From the NCBI GenBank assembly GCA_002786025.1, contig NHNW01000002.1, positions 1,426,001 through 1,490,000 on the forward strand: a stretch of 64,000 nucleotides of DNA, given 5' to 3'. A program made the translations under genes and the position numbers. The notes below the pieces were generated by a model, which searched no databases, had not been told where the DNA came from, and saw nothing but the letters and a program-made list of their open reading frames with translations. Source of the stretch: Zasmidium citrigriseum (Eukaryota; Ascomycota; Dothideomycetes; Mycosphaerellales; Mycosphaerellaceae). Positions 21,608 to 32,603 of the stretch are shown here, piece after piece (position 1 is the first letter of the stretch; every line of letters begins with the position of its first letter).

Positions 21608-22518
21608 ATGGAGACCAAGTCCTGGGAGCAGAAGGAATCATTACTCACGGAGAGGAATGAAGACTCCCAATTGCAGAATGAAAGGCACAGGAGACGACGG
21701 AAGGCCCTGCTCTGGTCCTTCATTGTGTGCTCGAATTTGCTGTCTTTCCTCGTTGGATGCAGTCTGAACTGGACGAATCTTGTGTCGAAGACGGCCTCAT
21801 ACACAACATCATCTGAAGCCGGGAGAGAAGACCTCTTCGCCGACATCGACCGCACGAATTTGCGCGATACAGTCTTTGAGCCTTTCTCCTATAAGATGAG
21901 CAACTATACAACCCCAGCAGGCGGAGACGTCGACGTTGATGCGAATTGGGAGGCACTCGGAGCAATGTGTATGACCTGCAACCTTACATGACTGCCAACG
22001 TACTGACCTGCTCCCTAGACGAAGCATTCTTGATCCCACCTTCTCACGCAGAAGCCTTCGATCTAACACCCGAGCACATCCTCTACACTCCTGAGACGAT
22101 CTCCGATCCCCCAAACATCATCACAGAACCCGGTTATCCCGCCACAATGCAAGCAATCCACCAAATACACTGCCTCAACCTTCTCCGCAAATCCATGTGG
22201 TTCAACGCAGACTACTACCGAGACGAAGCCAAAGGCTCCTGGGGCGGAGGCCAAAGCGACGAGGTCATCATGGCTCACGTCGGCCATTGTTTGGACACAA
22301 TGCGGCAGGTGGTCATGTGCAATGCGGATACGGATGTTGTGCCGCTATATTGGTTTAGCAGGAACGGACGGACGATTTTCGATTTCGCTCGGCATAAGCA
22401 GTGTCGGAATTTCGAGTCGGTGAGAGCTTGGTCGGAGAAGCATGAGGTTAGGGCGTTTGAGAATGCGGTCTTTCAGCCTCCGCCTGGGGTTACATTGGCG
22501 AAGATTGAGGGTGTGTGA
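21608..22518 (+). CDS. UstYa-family (DUF3328) oxidative cyclase-like protein
   Basis: Two exons, 21608-21968 and 22019-22518 (50-nt intron, GTATGA donor, TACTGAC branch), 286 aa. The ATG at 21608 is chosen because it opens a typical type II membrane protein: a charged N terminus, then one helix at about residues 39-60 (LLWSFIVCSNLLSFLVG). After the splice the family segment WEALGAMYEAFLIP is restored. Both signature motifs are present, HQIHC (followed by LNLLRKSMW) and HVGHC (followed by LDTMRQ), as is the C-terminal CRNFESVRAW. UstYa proteins carry out C-H oxidation and cross-linking in dikaritin biosynthesis, in the secretory pathway. Divergence from the repeat precursor suggests the two are functionally linked. 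Confidence 0.87.
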
Positions 22519-22990
22519 GGGACGGTCTAGCCTGGGGAATGTGTAATCTGTACGTGAGAATCGGGGCTGGTAGCCATTTTCAGCCAGAGTTGAGGCTACT
22601 CACATCTCCTGTCACGAGACCTGAGCAAGGACTGTATGTGGACACTCCGAAAATCGCAGTGAAAGGAATGCTGGCCGTCGCTGGTCAGTTCATTGTCGTC
22701 AAAGACTTCCTCCGCCACGAAGCCTTCGCATAGAAGTGAGGCTACATGCCATCATCTGATAAGATAAAAAAGAAGACAAATGCTCTAGTGATCGTCAGAA
22801 CTCGTGAATCTTTATCATTCAATCTTTGATTATCACTTCCTGCCGTCAACTACCAAAGGGTCTCCCGCGTGCGCTGAGACTGCTTCAAAGCGTAGACTAT
22901 CTATCATTATCCCGTCCGATCTCATCAGATAACTCGGCCAGATTCGGAATTGGGAGTGGGAAACGTGACGTCGAAGTTGGAGGGGATCAA
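22519..22990. other. intergenic, convergent 3' flanks
   Basis: 3' flanks of the UstYa-family gene and of the SnoaL-like gene. Nothing else was recognised. Confidence 0.4.
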
Positions 22991-23741
22991 TTAGACCCCC
23001 ATATCATCCACTCTCATCCCCGTGTGTCGATAACACCACCACTTCCCCGCCTCTGGAAATGATTTTCGTCAGCTGAGCGGTCACGTATTTTGCAAAAAGA
23101 AGTCAGGTGCGAAAACGCGGGCTAAGACAGCCCTGAAGGATCAAAACTCGAAGGGTTAACAACTCACCATCCCTCCTCCACCTCAACTCACTAAACCCCT
23201 TCATCCGCACCTCACTCCACCGATTCTCAATCTCCAACCACACCTTCCCCTCCCCCGTCCCCTCATCAACATCAGAACTAACACCCACAACCTCAAGCGA
23301 ATACCCCGGGTCCTTCTCCATATGCTCCCTCGTGGCGGCCATATTCTCCTCAAACGTCAACGGCCTGGGAAATGAATCAAAGTACGCGACGAAATCCGGC
23401 GCGAGGTGGGATTTCGCTTCGGCGGCCGTGGGTGAGGACATGTCCCAGTCGTGCTCGTTACATGCAGAAATGCCCGGGAGGGAGAGGCGTTCGAGTTCGG
23501 CGGCGGTGGGGGTTTTGGTGGGGTTGGGGGCGATTGTGCTGGTTGAGGGGGAGGTTATGGAGGTTTCGTCTGTTTGGGCTGCGGGCGTGTTGATTTGGGA
23601 CCATTCGGAGGAGGGTGCTGTGCTGGAAGTCGCTGTGGCGGTACTGTTGTTGGCGAGATTTTGTGCTGCTTCCGCGGCGGCCGCGTGGGCGGCTGCTTTC
23701 TCTTCAAGCTTCTTTCTGAGCTCACTCTTGGGTCGCGCCAT
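22991..23741 (-). CDS. NTF2/SnoaL-like small protein
   Basis: Two exons, 23741-23168 and 23052-22991, 211 aa. The 115-nt intron (GTGAGT donor, GCTGACG branch, CAG acceptor) was chosen because it restores the ending GKWWCYRHTGMR, typical of fungal SnoaL-like proteins; reading through the donor gives a different tail. The N terminus is Ala/Glu-rich helix then a Ser/Thr/Pro linker (residues 1-90). The alpha+beta NTF2-like fold is seen from about residue 95 (DFVAYFDSFPRPLTFEENM) to the end. Such proteins are small-ligand binders or enzymes of unknown substrate. Start ATG at 23741 follows in good context. No operon-like link to neighbours. Confidence 0.72.
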
Positions 23742-24066
23742 ATCTCCGTCCTATTCAATTAGGCGTCCAGCAGATCGGTACAGTAGTCTAAATTTTCCTT
23801 TACCAGTCGCTCGGCTCTCAGCTTTTATCCTCCTAAAGCCACCTCTCAGAAAATCGTAAGACAGATGGCTGTGTACTGCGTGTGACGATGCGAGTGAGCA
23901 AGCAGGACTTGTGTACCTCTCGGCGGGAGGAATGCCGTCCGAGGTCCCCCAATGCCGAAAGCCATTTGTTAGCACAGCGCCGCCTGCATAAGTGGCTCCT
24001 ACTCAAAGCGGTAAGCACTCCGTTCATAAAACTGCGAAAAAAGCGGTTGAACAAAACTCTGATGTT
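23742..24066. other. short intergenic region
   Basis: Promoter of the SnoaL-like gene (minus strand) and 3' flank of VPS8. Nothing further seen. Confidence 0.4.
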
Positions 24067-27000
24067 TCATTTCGGCGCTGCTGCTGTACACAATGGACAT
24101 TTATACATCTGTCGCCGCAGCGGCTTGCCGTCCCTGTAATCATCATCAAGACACACGCGGTGGAAGACGTGTCGACAGGCAAACACCACCAGCGCGAGCT
24201 TCCGCGTGTCTTCGCTCTCGCTGGCGTCCACCATCGAAGCCGATGCTTTTGCTTTCCCTCGAGACATTCGGCGAGCTTCTTGTCCGCCGCTGCGTTCTAG
24301 CATTTTTCGGGTCTTTTCTGTTTCGCGTTCTTGTTCGCGAGCGACCCATTCGTCCCATACTACTTCGCCAATACCGGGCCCCCAGGCGCGACGTTTGCAT
24401 TGCTCGCAGACTTGGGTTCGGGGCCGCCAGCCTCGTTGGCGGAGTTTGTTCGCTTTCTCGATGTCGATGAAGACGTCTGATCCGAGTAGGTCGTGTGCGA
24501 GCGACAGCACGCCTTGTTCGAATGTGTAGGCTGAGAAGATGTCTGACAGGACGGCTCGGAGATCTGCCAACGATGGCGCTGATTTGGCTGCTCGTGTGAG
24601 GAAGGCGCGGAGCACTCGTAGAAAGCCTTGGTGGTCCGCTTGTTTCTGAAGCTCCGCACCCTCCTCTTTACTCCGGATGCTCGGCGTTGCAGTCGATGCC
24701 ATTAGAGCAGTGAAGGCTTGCTGTACATGTGAGCGCAGCGCAGAAGCGATTTTGGCAGAATCAATGGTTTCTGTGGCCTGTTCTGAAGGATGGCTGTCGA
24801 AGTTTTTCAGCGCGGATATGGTGTTCTGGGCAACCTGCACCACCACATCGACCAAATTCAGCCACAAATACTCGTCAAGATCGAGATCGTTTTCATTGAC
24901 ATCCCAGGCGAGATTCGTCCGGGGTCGCGGCCGTCTTTGCGTCGTGGCAGTCTGGCCCTGACATAGCCAGATGCCGACCTTGGTATATTTCTCCAGATCT
25001 TCGATCAAGTCATCACACGGTTCTTGAGAAGCAGTAACGTCCGGATTGGATGCAGCAGCATCAATCAAGCTGACCAAAGCGCTTTGGAGATTTTGCATGT
25101 GTGATACCAACCGATCCATTGCGTCCCGCGCCAGTCCATCTCGAGCGAGGAGAGCGACTGCCGCATCAATGACTCCGCTGCTCTCCATCGCCGGCAGGAC
25201 CTGCTCCAGTCGGAGATCTCCTGATGGCAGTGTTTTGATGTAGTCCGCAACGTGCAAGGGATCATGATTGCACATCAGTCGCACGTATTGCTCGATGAAT
25301 GCGGACTGCTGATCGACGAGTGGAGGCGAGGTGGGTGCATTTTCGTGTCGCAGAAGAGCGGGCTCAAGGAGTGTTCGCAAGAAGACGAATTGCTGATGTG
25401 TATCAGAGAGAGAATCGACGATGGATTGCAGCAGGTCCGGGGCCGAGATGGCGAGCGTGCGAGCGGTCAGCACTGTGTTGATGTCGGCCAGTTCTTGAGC
25501 ATGCCTTGATATGACGTGCTTGACCGATTGAGTCTGCTTTTGATTCAGACCAGTAATCTGGCGCAAGCACAGAGTGATGCAATCAAAGACGTTTTCTCTG
25601 TCGTCAGGATCTTCGAAGTATGTCTCCACTAGTTCCGTGAACATACGCTCTCCACGATACACCGATTTCAGAACTCGATAGAATCTCGCACCTCGTAGTG
25701 ACTCGATGAGGGATGGAACATTCGTGGGATGATACCCTGACAGAAGATACTCCACGCTGAGCTGGCATTCTTCTCGCAAGGACTGTACCGGCGGGTGGCA
25801 GAGTCTTTGAAGAACACCATTCAAAAGCGATCCCGATAATACCAGTTGTCCTGGGTACTTCGGCAGACTCCGTGCAACGAACATGTCCAGATAGACGACC
25901 TGCGTCGGCTCGAATTCGCCTTGCTTCATCACATGGAGAAGAATGTCGATGATCTGCTGACGACTCTTCTTGTGAGTCGAGACTCCATTTGTAGTGATGA
26001 TCCCGTTCATCCCGATGTCCTCGTCTTCGTTGAGGAACGCATCTTCGAATGCCTCATTCAGCATACTCATGAAGTTGGGAGTGTCAAACTGTAGTAGAAG
26101 ATCCAGATACGGAAAAGCAGGCTCGTCGTCCGAATCATCTGTGGTTCGGAAGATCTTGTTGCTTCCTTTGGGCCAAGGGACGGGCGTGCCTGAGAAGACA
26201 AAGTCGTACAGATCTGTCTTGGCTTGGCATGCTTCCTGGTCATCGGTGAGATCCCCACTAGGATACCGCCGTCCGGTCAAAGAGTAGGCGAGGAATGGGA
26301 AGACTTTCATGGCTGACTCGAAAAAAGGATTATCAGTGAGGTCCTCATCGTCGTCTCCTGCCTGTAGCATCTTCACCAGCGTGAGAAGATCGATGAGTGG
26401 TGTCACGTAGTCTTTGATGGCTTGCGTCCAGATGTAGATGAGCGCTTCGTAAAGCTGATGCTGCCGACATAACATCGTCACTTGGTCCAGATCAAACGAA
26501 AGCGGATTAAGACGGAACAAGAGTTCTTCAAGACGCGGTCCTTGGTTCTCTCCAATGAAGTGGGCGACAAGGGCCTTCACCACCTCTGCTGGCAGTGCTT
26601 TCACTTCACCTTCAAGCACGTAGGGCTCCAGTGTAGCAATGAAGATCGATTCTTCATCGGCCTCCGCAAACCATTCAAAGACGTCCGAGAAGAGGTAGTC
26701 GGTCTCCTTCATGGTCACACATGCTTCAAAGCAGACTTCGGCAAGCTCCCGTAATCGGATCGGTCGTTCCTCGTCTTGTTGAGAGAACGTGTAGTTGAGT
26801 GACGCTGATATCATCGCCAAAAGCCGTTCTCTGACCATTTGATGCCTTGCTTTATCGTTCTCTGGCAAGCCGATTGTCACATTGTTGGCACTTCCAGAGT
26901 AGTAGTCAGTGGCCAATCGAATCGCAGCAATGTGGTCTCCGGCCTCCATCAAGGCCATGAGTCGATCTGCCCAATTTGAGAGGGTCCCTACCGCGAGGTC

Positions 27001-28890
27001 GTTGAAGCCAAGGAGGAAGGTCCTCCCTTTGTATACTCGAAAACTCATATGAAAGGCGTCGGCGACCACGCCATGCAGGGAAGGCTCCTCAGAATCAAGC
27101 CGTTCCACGATTGCATGCAATTGATGCGAGAATAGGTCTTGATGATAGATGTGCTTGTGCAGCAGGTCGATCGAGTCTGTCACTTGCAAGCTTCCATCTT
27201 CGACAATCAGCATTCTCTGGCTAATCGTCAATACTGCCATGACAGATCGACCCAGCCATTGAACAGCGACTATGGCTTCTTCTGCCCGCCATCGACTCCT
27301 CGGATTGAATTCCAGGGACGGAGGCTTCTGAGGGTCTGCATTCTCAATGACTTTGACCTCGAGAATAGTAAGAACGTTCGACCACGAGTATGCAAGCTTG
27401 GTGTCCGAATTGCCCTTCTCTGCGTCCGTGCTCGTACTCTTTAGTTTGACTGCTGGGAACCAGGCCAAGCAGCCGCTCAGTGTACTATGCGGCGTGATCT
27501 CTTTTGGGCGAGGAGATTTGTGTTGGGTCTGCGCAATGGGCATTGTTGAGACGATGACCAGAAGGTAAGGCGTGAGCAACGCTGTCAGTCCCATTCCATC
27601 TGTTGCCTGCTCAACATTTCCGAGAGGCAGTGGCGAGAAGGCTAGAACCGAGCTGGGCTTCTTTGGTCCTTCAACACTTGGGTCTGCAGGTGGATACCTT
27701 CCAAGTAATCTTGTGGTTTTGATAGTCCTGGTCACGGGTCCAAGCCCGCGGCTTGCGACGTGCGAGAAAGCCATGCCTCCTGCATCTGCCGACACCAATG
27801 CAGTGTGTCTAGTACCCAGGAAGCCAAGATGGAGGATCGCCGAGTTCGCAAGGTGCCCATCAGCATGCTGAGGTTCTTGTAGCACACTCCTGTCGAGGGG
27901 CGCGACTTGCAGGAACGGTCTCGAAGGCCGGTTGATCTCCCAGGTAAAGATGTGGCCATTTGCATGACCACTTGCAATGGTCGAGTAGTCAGCTGCAATG
28001 GCAAGCGCCGTGACTGAACCGCATTCTGTCGCCTTTGTACCCTGTCCAATGATGATCTTGAGCGTTTGATGGTAATCGAATCCTAAGACGAGACCTTTCG
28101 AAGTTCCGATCGCGATCAAAGCAGATACGGCCATACAAGTAGGACGACCGAAGTTGCGCTTGCCTGCCTCGGAAAACGCCTGCCCGGTTATCTTTTTCAG
28201 CTTCGTCCACCTCACGACCTCCCACGGTGCTTGGGGAGTGTCGGTCCCTGAATCGTCATCCTGGGAAGAGATTCCAGAAAGTCGGGAGGTCATCGATATC
28301 TGTCTCGATCGAGGACTTAGAAAAGCTGGCGACTGTGCTCTAGGAGATCCCGCTGGGGAAGCAGATAACCGAGTCTCGAACCGACGTTCAAATGGCTGCA
28401 ATGCTCCTGAGGGTGTTCGTGTAGCTGTCTTCCGTGGTGATTGTGCCCGCCCAGGGGATGACAGTAAAGAGCCACGCTGCGAAAGGGTATCATCTGGTAC
28501 CGATCCTGAATCAATCGGACTGGCAAGCGGACTTCGCGCTGTTGGGGTTGCTGGCCCGGCATCTGGTCCAACATCTGGTCCAACATCTTCCACCGGAGGT
28601 GTCTCTCGTTCTTCAAAGTCTGTTATTTCCTCTCTACTGAGCTGAGGGTAGTCTTCATCTGCGGCATCTTCTTCCTGAGCTCCCGCATCCTCCGCCTCTC
28701 CGTTGACAGGAAGTAACCCCTCGTCTTCTACTTCGTCTTCTCTTTCCTCTCCTGGACCGATGTATTCTCCATATTCTATGTCCTCCTCCGCGTCTTGTTC
28801 CAGCCTCGCCTCAGCATTCCGCACCGCCTCATCCGCCTCGACATCCTCGTTGGGGCCGCCTTCCTGGCCTTCTCCAAACGTGGAGCTCAT
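24067..28890 (-). CDS. vps8: Vps8, CORVET tethering complex subunit
   Basis: Single exon, 1607 aa from the ATG at 28890; the frame upstream to 28932 starts with TTG. The N-terminal 230 residues are acidic and disordered. A beta-propeller follows (about residues 240-650; ACMAVSALIAIGTSKGLVLGFD is part of it, shown here to name the region). A long alpha-solenoid contains the Vps8 core (LLLQFDTPNFMSMLNEAF). The protein ends in a RING-H2 module: CEQC, then CRHVFHRVC and CPLC. Vps8 is the Rab5-binding subunit of CORVET and tethers early endosomes; the RING closes the subunit contact. Length and domain order match the family, so confidence is high. Confidence 0.92.
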   Translation of the reverse strand: MSSTFGEGQEGGPNEDVEADEAVRNAEARLEQDAEEDIEYGEYIGPGEEREDEVEDEGLLPVNGEAEDAGAQEEDAADEDYPQLSREEITDFEERETPPVEDVGPDVGPDAGPATPTARSPLASPIDSGSVPDDTLSQRGSLLSSPGRAQSPRKTATRTPSGALQPFERRFETRLSASPAGSPRAQSPAFLSPRSRQISMTSRLSGISSQDDDSGTDTPQAPWEVVRWTKLKKITGQAFSEAGKRNFGRPTCMAVSALIAIGTSKGLVLGFDYHQTLKIIIGQGTKATECGSVTALAIAADYSTIASGHANGHIFTWEINRPSRPFLQVAPLDRSVLQEPQHADGHLANSAILHLGFLGTRHTALVSADAGGMAFSHVASRGLGPVTRTIKTTRLLGRYPPADPSVEGPKKPSSVLAFSPLPLGNVEQATDGMGLTALLTPYLLVIVSTMPIAQTQHKSPRPKEITPHSTLSGCLAWFPAVKLKSTSTDAEKGNSDTKLAYSWSNVLTILEVKVIENADPQKPPSLEFNPRSRWRAEEAIVAVQWLGRSVMAVLTISQRMLIVEDGSLQVTDSIDLLHKHIYHQDLFSHQLHAIVERLDSEEPSLHGVVADAFHMSFRVYKGRTFLLGFNDLAVGTLSNWADRLMALMEAGDHIAAIRLATDYYSGSANNVTIGLPENDKARHQMVRERLLAMISASLNYTFSQQDEERPIRLRELAEVCFEACVTMKETDYLFSDVFEWFAEADEESIFIATLEPYVLEGEVKALPAEVVKALVAHFIGENQGPRLEELLFRLNPLSFDLDQVTMLCRQHQLYEALIYIWTQAIKDYVTPLIDLLTLVKMLQAGDDDEDLTDNPFFESAMKVFPFLAYSLTGRRYPSGDLTDDQEACQAKTDLYDFVFSGTPVPWPKGSNKIFRTTDDSDDEPAFPYLDLLLQFDTPNFMSMLNEAFEDAFLNEDEDIGMNGIITTNGVSTHKKSRQQIIDILLHVMKQGEFEPTQVVYLDMFVARSLPKYPGQLVLSGSLLNGVLQRLCHPPVQSLREECQLSVEYLLSGYHPTNVPSLIESLRGARFYRVLKSVYRGERMFTELVETYFEDPDDRENVFDCITLCLRQITGLNQKQTQSVKHVISRHAQELADINTVLTARTLAISAPDLLQSIVDSLSDTHQQFVFLRTLLEPALLRHENAPTSPPLVDQQSAFIEQYVRLMCNHDPLHVADYIKTLPSGDLRLEQVLPAMESSGVIDAAVALLARDGLARDAMDRLVSHMQNLQSALVSLIDAAASNPDVTASQEPCDDLIEDLEKYTKVGIWLCQGQTATTQRRPRPRTNLAWDVNENDLDLDEYLWLNLVDVVVQVAQNTISALKNFDSHPSEQATETIDSAKIASALRSHVQQAFTALMASTATPSIRSKEEGAELQKQADHQGFLRVLRAFLTRAAKSAPSLADLRAVLSDIFSAYTFEQGVLSLAHDLLGSDVFIDIEKANKLRQRGWRPRTQVCEQCKRRAWGPGIGEVVWDEWVAREQERETEKTRKMLERSGGQEARRMSRGKAKASASMVDASESEDTRKLALVVFACRHVFHRVCLDDDYRDGKPLRRQMYKCPLCTAAAPK

Positions 28891-29317
28891 CGGTGTCCTC
28901 TCCTCGAGCGCATTGCGTTGGGCTGGTACCAAAATTGAAAGAGGTCTGTTTCAGATGCCTGTGCCACACACAGAACGGAGCTGAAGGTGGATATGCGAGG
29001 GTGACTTGGTGGCTAGGCGGCGAAGGATTGGGACTCGTAATCGCGGGTTGCCGCTTCAAAATGTCGGGTACAACTTTGAATTTGTCAATGTTTGCTTCGT
29101 GAAGTCGTCGAAATCGTTGTCTTCGTGTCACTGCGGTATCTCTGTGGCCGTGCGAGGTGACGTTGTTGTTGGAGATTGCCTGAGGTTGATGGCCCAGCCG
29201 GATGCCATCCGAAGCTCGAGCAGTTGAGCTGCACTCCCGCGGACTTTGGAGCTTGCTGCTGAACAACATCGTCACTGCACTTGAACCAACACACAATCAC
29301 CACAACGCGAGGTCATC
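28891..29317. promoter_or_regulatory. divergent promoter between vps8 and the GPALPP-motif gene
   Basis: 427 bp separates two genes transcribed away from each other. No specific element recognised. Confidence 0.5.
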
Positions 29318-30223
29318 ATGTCGGGCATTGGCGCAGACCTACCGCCGCATCTACTGGCGAAGAGGAAGAGACAGCAAGACGAAGATGAGGCAGATGCGCC
29401 CACCACAGCTTCCGGCGCAAAGCGACCTGACAGCCCAGATGAACCTGAGAAACGGCGGAAAGTAATGGGACCTGCTATGCCTCCCGCACCGCTCGATGAG
29501 AGACCGGCCGAACCACCAAACCCTGCCGAAGACGAGAGCAGCGACGATGACGACGATTTTGGCCCCTCGCTACCTACTGGCGGGGCTGTGACCAAGACAC
29601 TTAACGAGGATGAAGAGGACGGTCTAGAAGCAGATGCAGCGACTACTGCGCCTGCAGAGCAGAAAATCAAAAGGGACGACTGGATGATGATGCCTCCACA
29701 ACAAGACGATCTGGCAGCGCGGATGGACCCCTCCAAGCAGAGGCCCAAAGCATTCAACACAGGGAAAGGCGCACGAGGGCCTAATCCTGGAGGAGATGAT
29801 AGTTCAACATGGCATGAAACACCTGAGCAGAAGCAAAAGCGCCTGCAAGACGAGATGATGGGCATCAGCAGCAAGGCTGCAGCACCAGCCAAGGCGGCCA
29901 GCTCCACCAAGAATTCAAAAGACGAGTCTACCAAGCGCAAGATCCAGGAGCACGTAAGTCTTCGTTTCCCACCCGTCTCCCTCCACGTCCGGAACTTGCT
30001 AACATCCACATCCGCAATGCAGGACAAGGCTCGAGGCCCATCTCTCATGGAACAGCACCGAGCTACGAAAGGCGCAGAGGCAGAAGACGATCCGAGCAAA
30101 CGCGCCTTCGACAGGGAGAAGGACATGGCTAGCGGCGCACAATTCTCCTCCTCGCAGAAGAGGGAAATGCTCAACAAGGCCAGCAACTTCTCAGGCAAAT
30201 TCTCGGGCGGGACGTATCTGTAG
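29318..30223 (+). CDS. GPALPP-motif protein (DUF3752)
   Basis: Two exons, 29318-29953 and 30023-30223, with a 69-nt intron (GTAAGT to CAG) that is a multiple of three and open, so an unspliced reading would add 23 residues. The spliced product is 278 aa. Motifs of the family are MGPAMPP and FGPSLPT, followed by RDDWMMMPP and the C-terminal DUF3752 block (RAFDREKDMASG, MLNKASNFSGKFSGGTYL). The protein is highly charged, with acidic and Lys/Arg-rich stretches. Human GPALPP1 is poorly characterised; a nuclear role is likely from composition only. It is transcribed divergently from vps8. Confidence 0.82.
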   Translation: MSGIGADLPPHLLAKRKRQQDEDEADAPTTASGAKRPDSPDEPEKRRKVMGPAMPPAPLDERPAEPPNPAEDESSDDDDDFGPSLPTGGAVTKTLNEDEEDGLEADAATTAPAEQKIKRDDWMMMPPQQDDLAARMDPSKQRPKAFNTGKGARGPNPGGDDSSTWHETPEQKQKRLQDEMMGISSKAAAPAKAASSTKNSKDESTKRKIQEHVSLRFPPVSLHVRNLLTSTSAMQDKARGPSLMEQHRATKGAEAEDDPSKRAFDREKDMASGAQFSSSQKREMLNKASNFSGKFSGGTYL

Positions 30224-31255
30224 AAGCCAATGCAAGATGGTCCAGGCATGTCCCGTCTCTTGGGCAGCAAGAGTGAAGTTCAGGCTGGCAATTGGTACAG
30301 GTCCCAGGACCACTCAATGCCCCGTCCACTCGCGTCCGAAAATCACTCATTCTCATGGCCGCAAACCTTATAGCCGGTCCTTGGGTGCATCTCGTGCAGT
30401 CGTCTTCACCCACAATCACCACAAGCATCATCCCGGTATCTCCCCACTAGTGGATATGCACTCGACCTTCGCAGGAATCTTCTTCGCCACCATCTGGAGA
30501 CTCTTGATACATTATAAGGGAGACACCAGCTCGCATTCGAACCCCCCACGTCCTTGGATCATGAGCCCTCGTTCCATCGATACGCTGGAGGGACGAAAAG
30601 GTTGTGATTTAGACTTTGTTCTAGCGACCTTCTCTTGCAGCATCTTCTTTGCCATCACGTAAGACCGGCGCGCAGGTTGCTCTTCCTTCGAGAACGCCAC
30701 AGATTGCGTGGCTGCATGCACGTCAAACAATGAGCGCGAACCCTAAATACTGTCCATCATTTTGAGTGGTTGATCTTTCGCCTCACGTCAGAAGTACAAC
30801 AAAGGTCCTGCTTCGACCTGCTCTTCGTAGTATGAGCGTTGTAGGTCGCAGACGTCGATGGCTTGAATATCAGATGCTCTGGTTGTCGGAGAAGGAGAAC
30901 GTGATGTTGCATCGCATGTGAATAGACTTCTGTTAGAGCCAGGGACGCTGAAACTGCCACCAACGTTTCACAATCGCTTGGCTTCACCTCCCGTGCGCGC
31001 CAGCCATTCCAACTTCACTCCTGCCACCAAACACACCACCCACCACACTCCTTTCGTTACACACGCCAAAGTCATCTGGCGACGTCACTCGTTCTCAACC
31101 CTCATCTCACTCACCTCACTCGCTTCTTGTCATTTCGCAGCCGACCGAACCGTACCCCCTATACTGCAGATAAGGCACCGGACCTTGCAGTAGCGCACAC
31201 GGGACCCGCTTACCACCGGCTGACGTTCCTTCGCGACGTCCGCCTGCATTGAGCC
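30224..31255. other. intergenic region
   Basis: 3' flank of the GPALPP gene and promoter of the PY-motif gene. Short frames on both strands do not look like protein. CACC/CTCA-rich sequence at 31020-31110 probably belongs to the downstream promoter. Confidence 0.4.
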
Positions 31256-31886
31256 ATGGCGGCGTACCTGAGCATGTGGAAGAGAGAGGGCGAGCAGGAG
31301 CAGAATAATGGCGGTCTTGGGGAGGACTCGGGGGCGGACAGTCACCAGTATGCCGACTATGATGATGGGGATGATAGTTGGTGGTGGTCGCCTGTAAGTC
31401 ACAACAACAAGAGAAAGGAAGTTTGGAGAATCTGGTTGCTAATGGTGAACATGGCAGACGGGCATGGCGATCCGCTACACCATCATCATCCTCATCTTCG
31501 CCGGCATCTTCCTCTTCCTGATCGCAGGCTACTACCACGCCCACCGCCGCATCCGCAAAGGCCTCGCCCCCTTACCCTACCACTCCTGGATGGTCCGTCG
31601 CGCATACCGCAACCAGCCACGCTACAACCATCCCTACTACTACCACCAGCAGCAACAGCCAGATCCGTACTACCGCCCGCAAGGCTACGCCATGCACGAC
31701 GGAGAACCACCTCTTCCGCCTCCACCCTACACCGCGCCCCCACCTGCGTATGCGCCTCCTGTCGGTGCTAGCAAGGCCATGGCTGATCAGAACTTCCCGA
31801 GTGCGCATGCGCAAGGCAGGGATGAAGGCCAGAACCCGGGAGAGTCGAGCCAGGTCCTGCCGCCGCTCCCTCCCGTGCGGCAGTGA
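31256..31886 (+). CDS. small single-pass membrane protein with PY motifs
   Basis: Two exons, 31256-31393 and 31458-31886 (64-nt intron, GTAAGT/CAG, phase 0); 188 aa. Acidic N terminus rich in Asp/Gly/Tyr ending WWWSP, one membrane helix at about residues 52-72 (YTIIILIFAGIFLFLIAGYY), then a basic stop-transfer (HAHRRIRKG) and a Tyr/Pro/Gln-rich tail. The tail has PPPPYTAPPPAY, which contains PPxY-type motifs that recruit Rsp5-family ubiquitin ligases. Layout resembles yeast Rcr1/Rcr2-type adaptors but no close identity can be claimed. Hypothetical function: trafficking adaptor. Confidence 0.68.
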
Positions 31887-32603
31887 AGAAGGTTTCGTAA
31901 GGATGTTTCGAGATTGCGGCGTTTGAGAGAAGCGAGAAAGCATGCATGCATCATAGCGTCAAAAAGATCAATGATACCAAGCGGGATATGGCGTAAGGTT
32001 TGGAAGAGTTTATACCAAGTCGGGCAGGCGTTTAGGCAAGGCGGGTGGGCGATGCTGCAGACTGATCAGGAAGGTGCGTTTGAGTAGCAAGGCTGTGACG
32101 TCTTTTTTGTCCCCTAGAAGCTCCGTAGAAGCCAACCTTAACACAACATCACTTGAAGACCATGAGTCGTGTCGTGCTTCTAAGCGAGATGTCGAAAGCC
32201 CCCCATGTCGAACATCACATGCCCGCTGCAGTAGTGCCCAATAGCCGCCCGCGTCGAAGCTTTCTTTCGTGCGAAACAGATGTGGGCCATGAAGCGAAGA
32301 CATGGAGCATTTGCATGTGCCGATGATGAAAGTCTGACTGCCTCGGCTCGAATTTCATTAATGTCCTTGGATCTCGTGGAGCTCGTGTTGACGCTAGTAC
32401 CTCTGGATGGCCTCTGTGCCCTACGGATGAATAACACTCCGCAGACCAGTGCTCGTTCCAGGCGGTGGAATCAGGGAATCGTCCGAGGGGTGGAAGATGA
32501 AAGTGCAATTGCAGCCGCACGCATGTGCAGCCAGCAGACGCCTCCCCCATGCCGCTAATGCAGGTACTTGGTCCTCATGGAGATTAAATGACGCTTCCTT
32601 CGT
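31887..32603. other. intergenic, convergent 3' flanks
   Basis: Lies between the ends of the PY-motif gene and cia2. No gene recognised. Confidence 0.4.

Noticed and set aside
23103..23741. Unspliced reading of the SnoaL-like gene, and a 35-nt intron variant
   Set aside because: The 115-nt intron restores the family ending GKWWCYRHTGMR; the others give an unlikely tail, and 35 nt is too short for an intron here.
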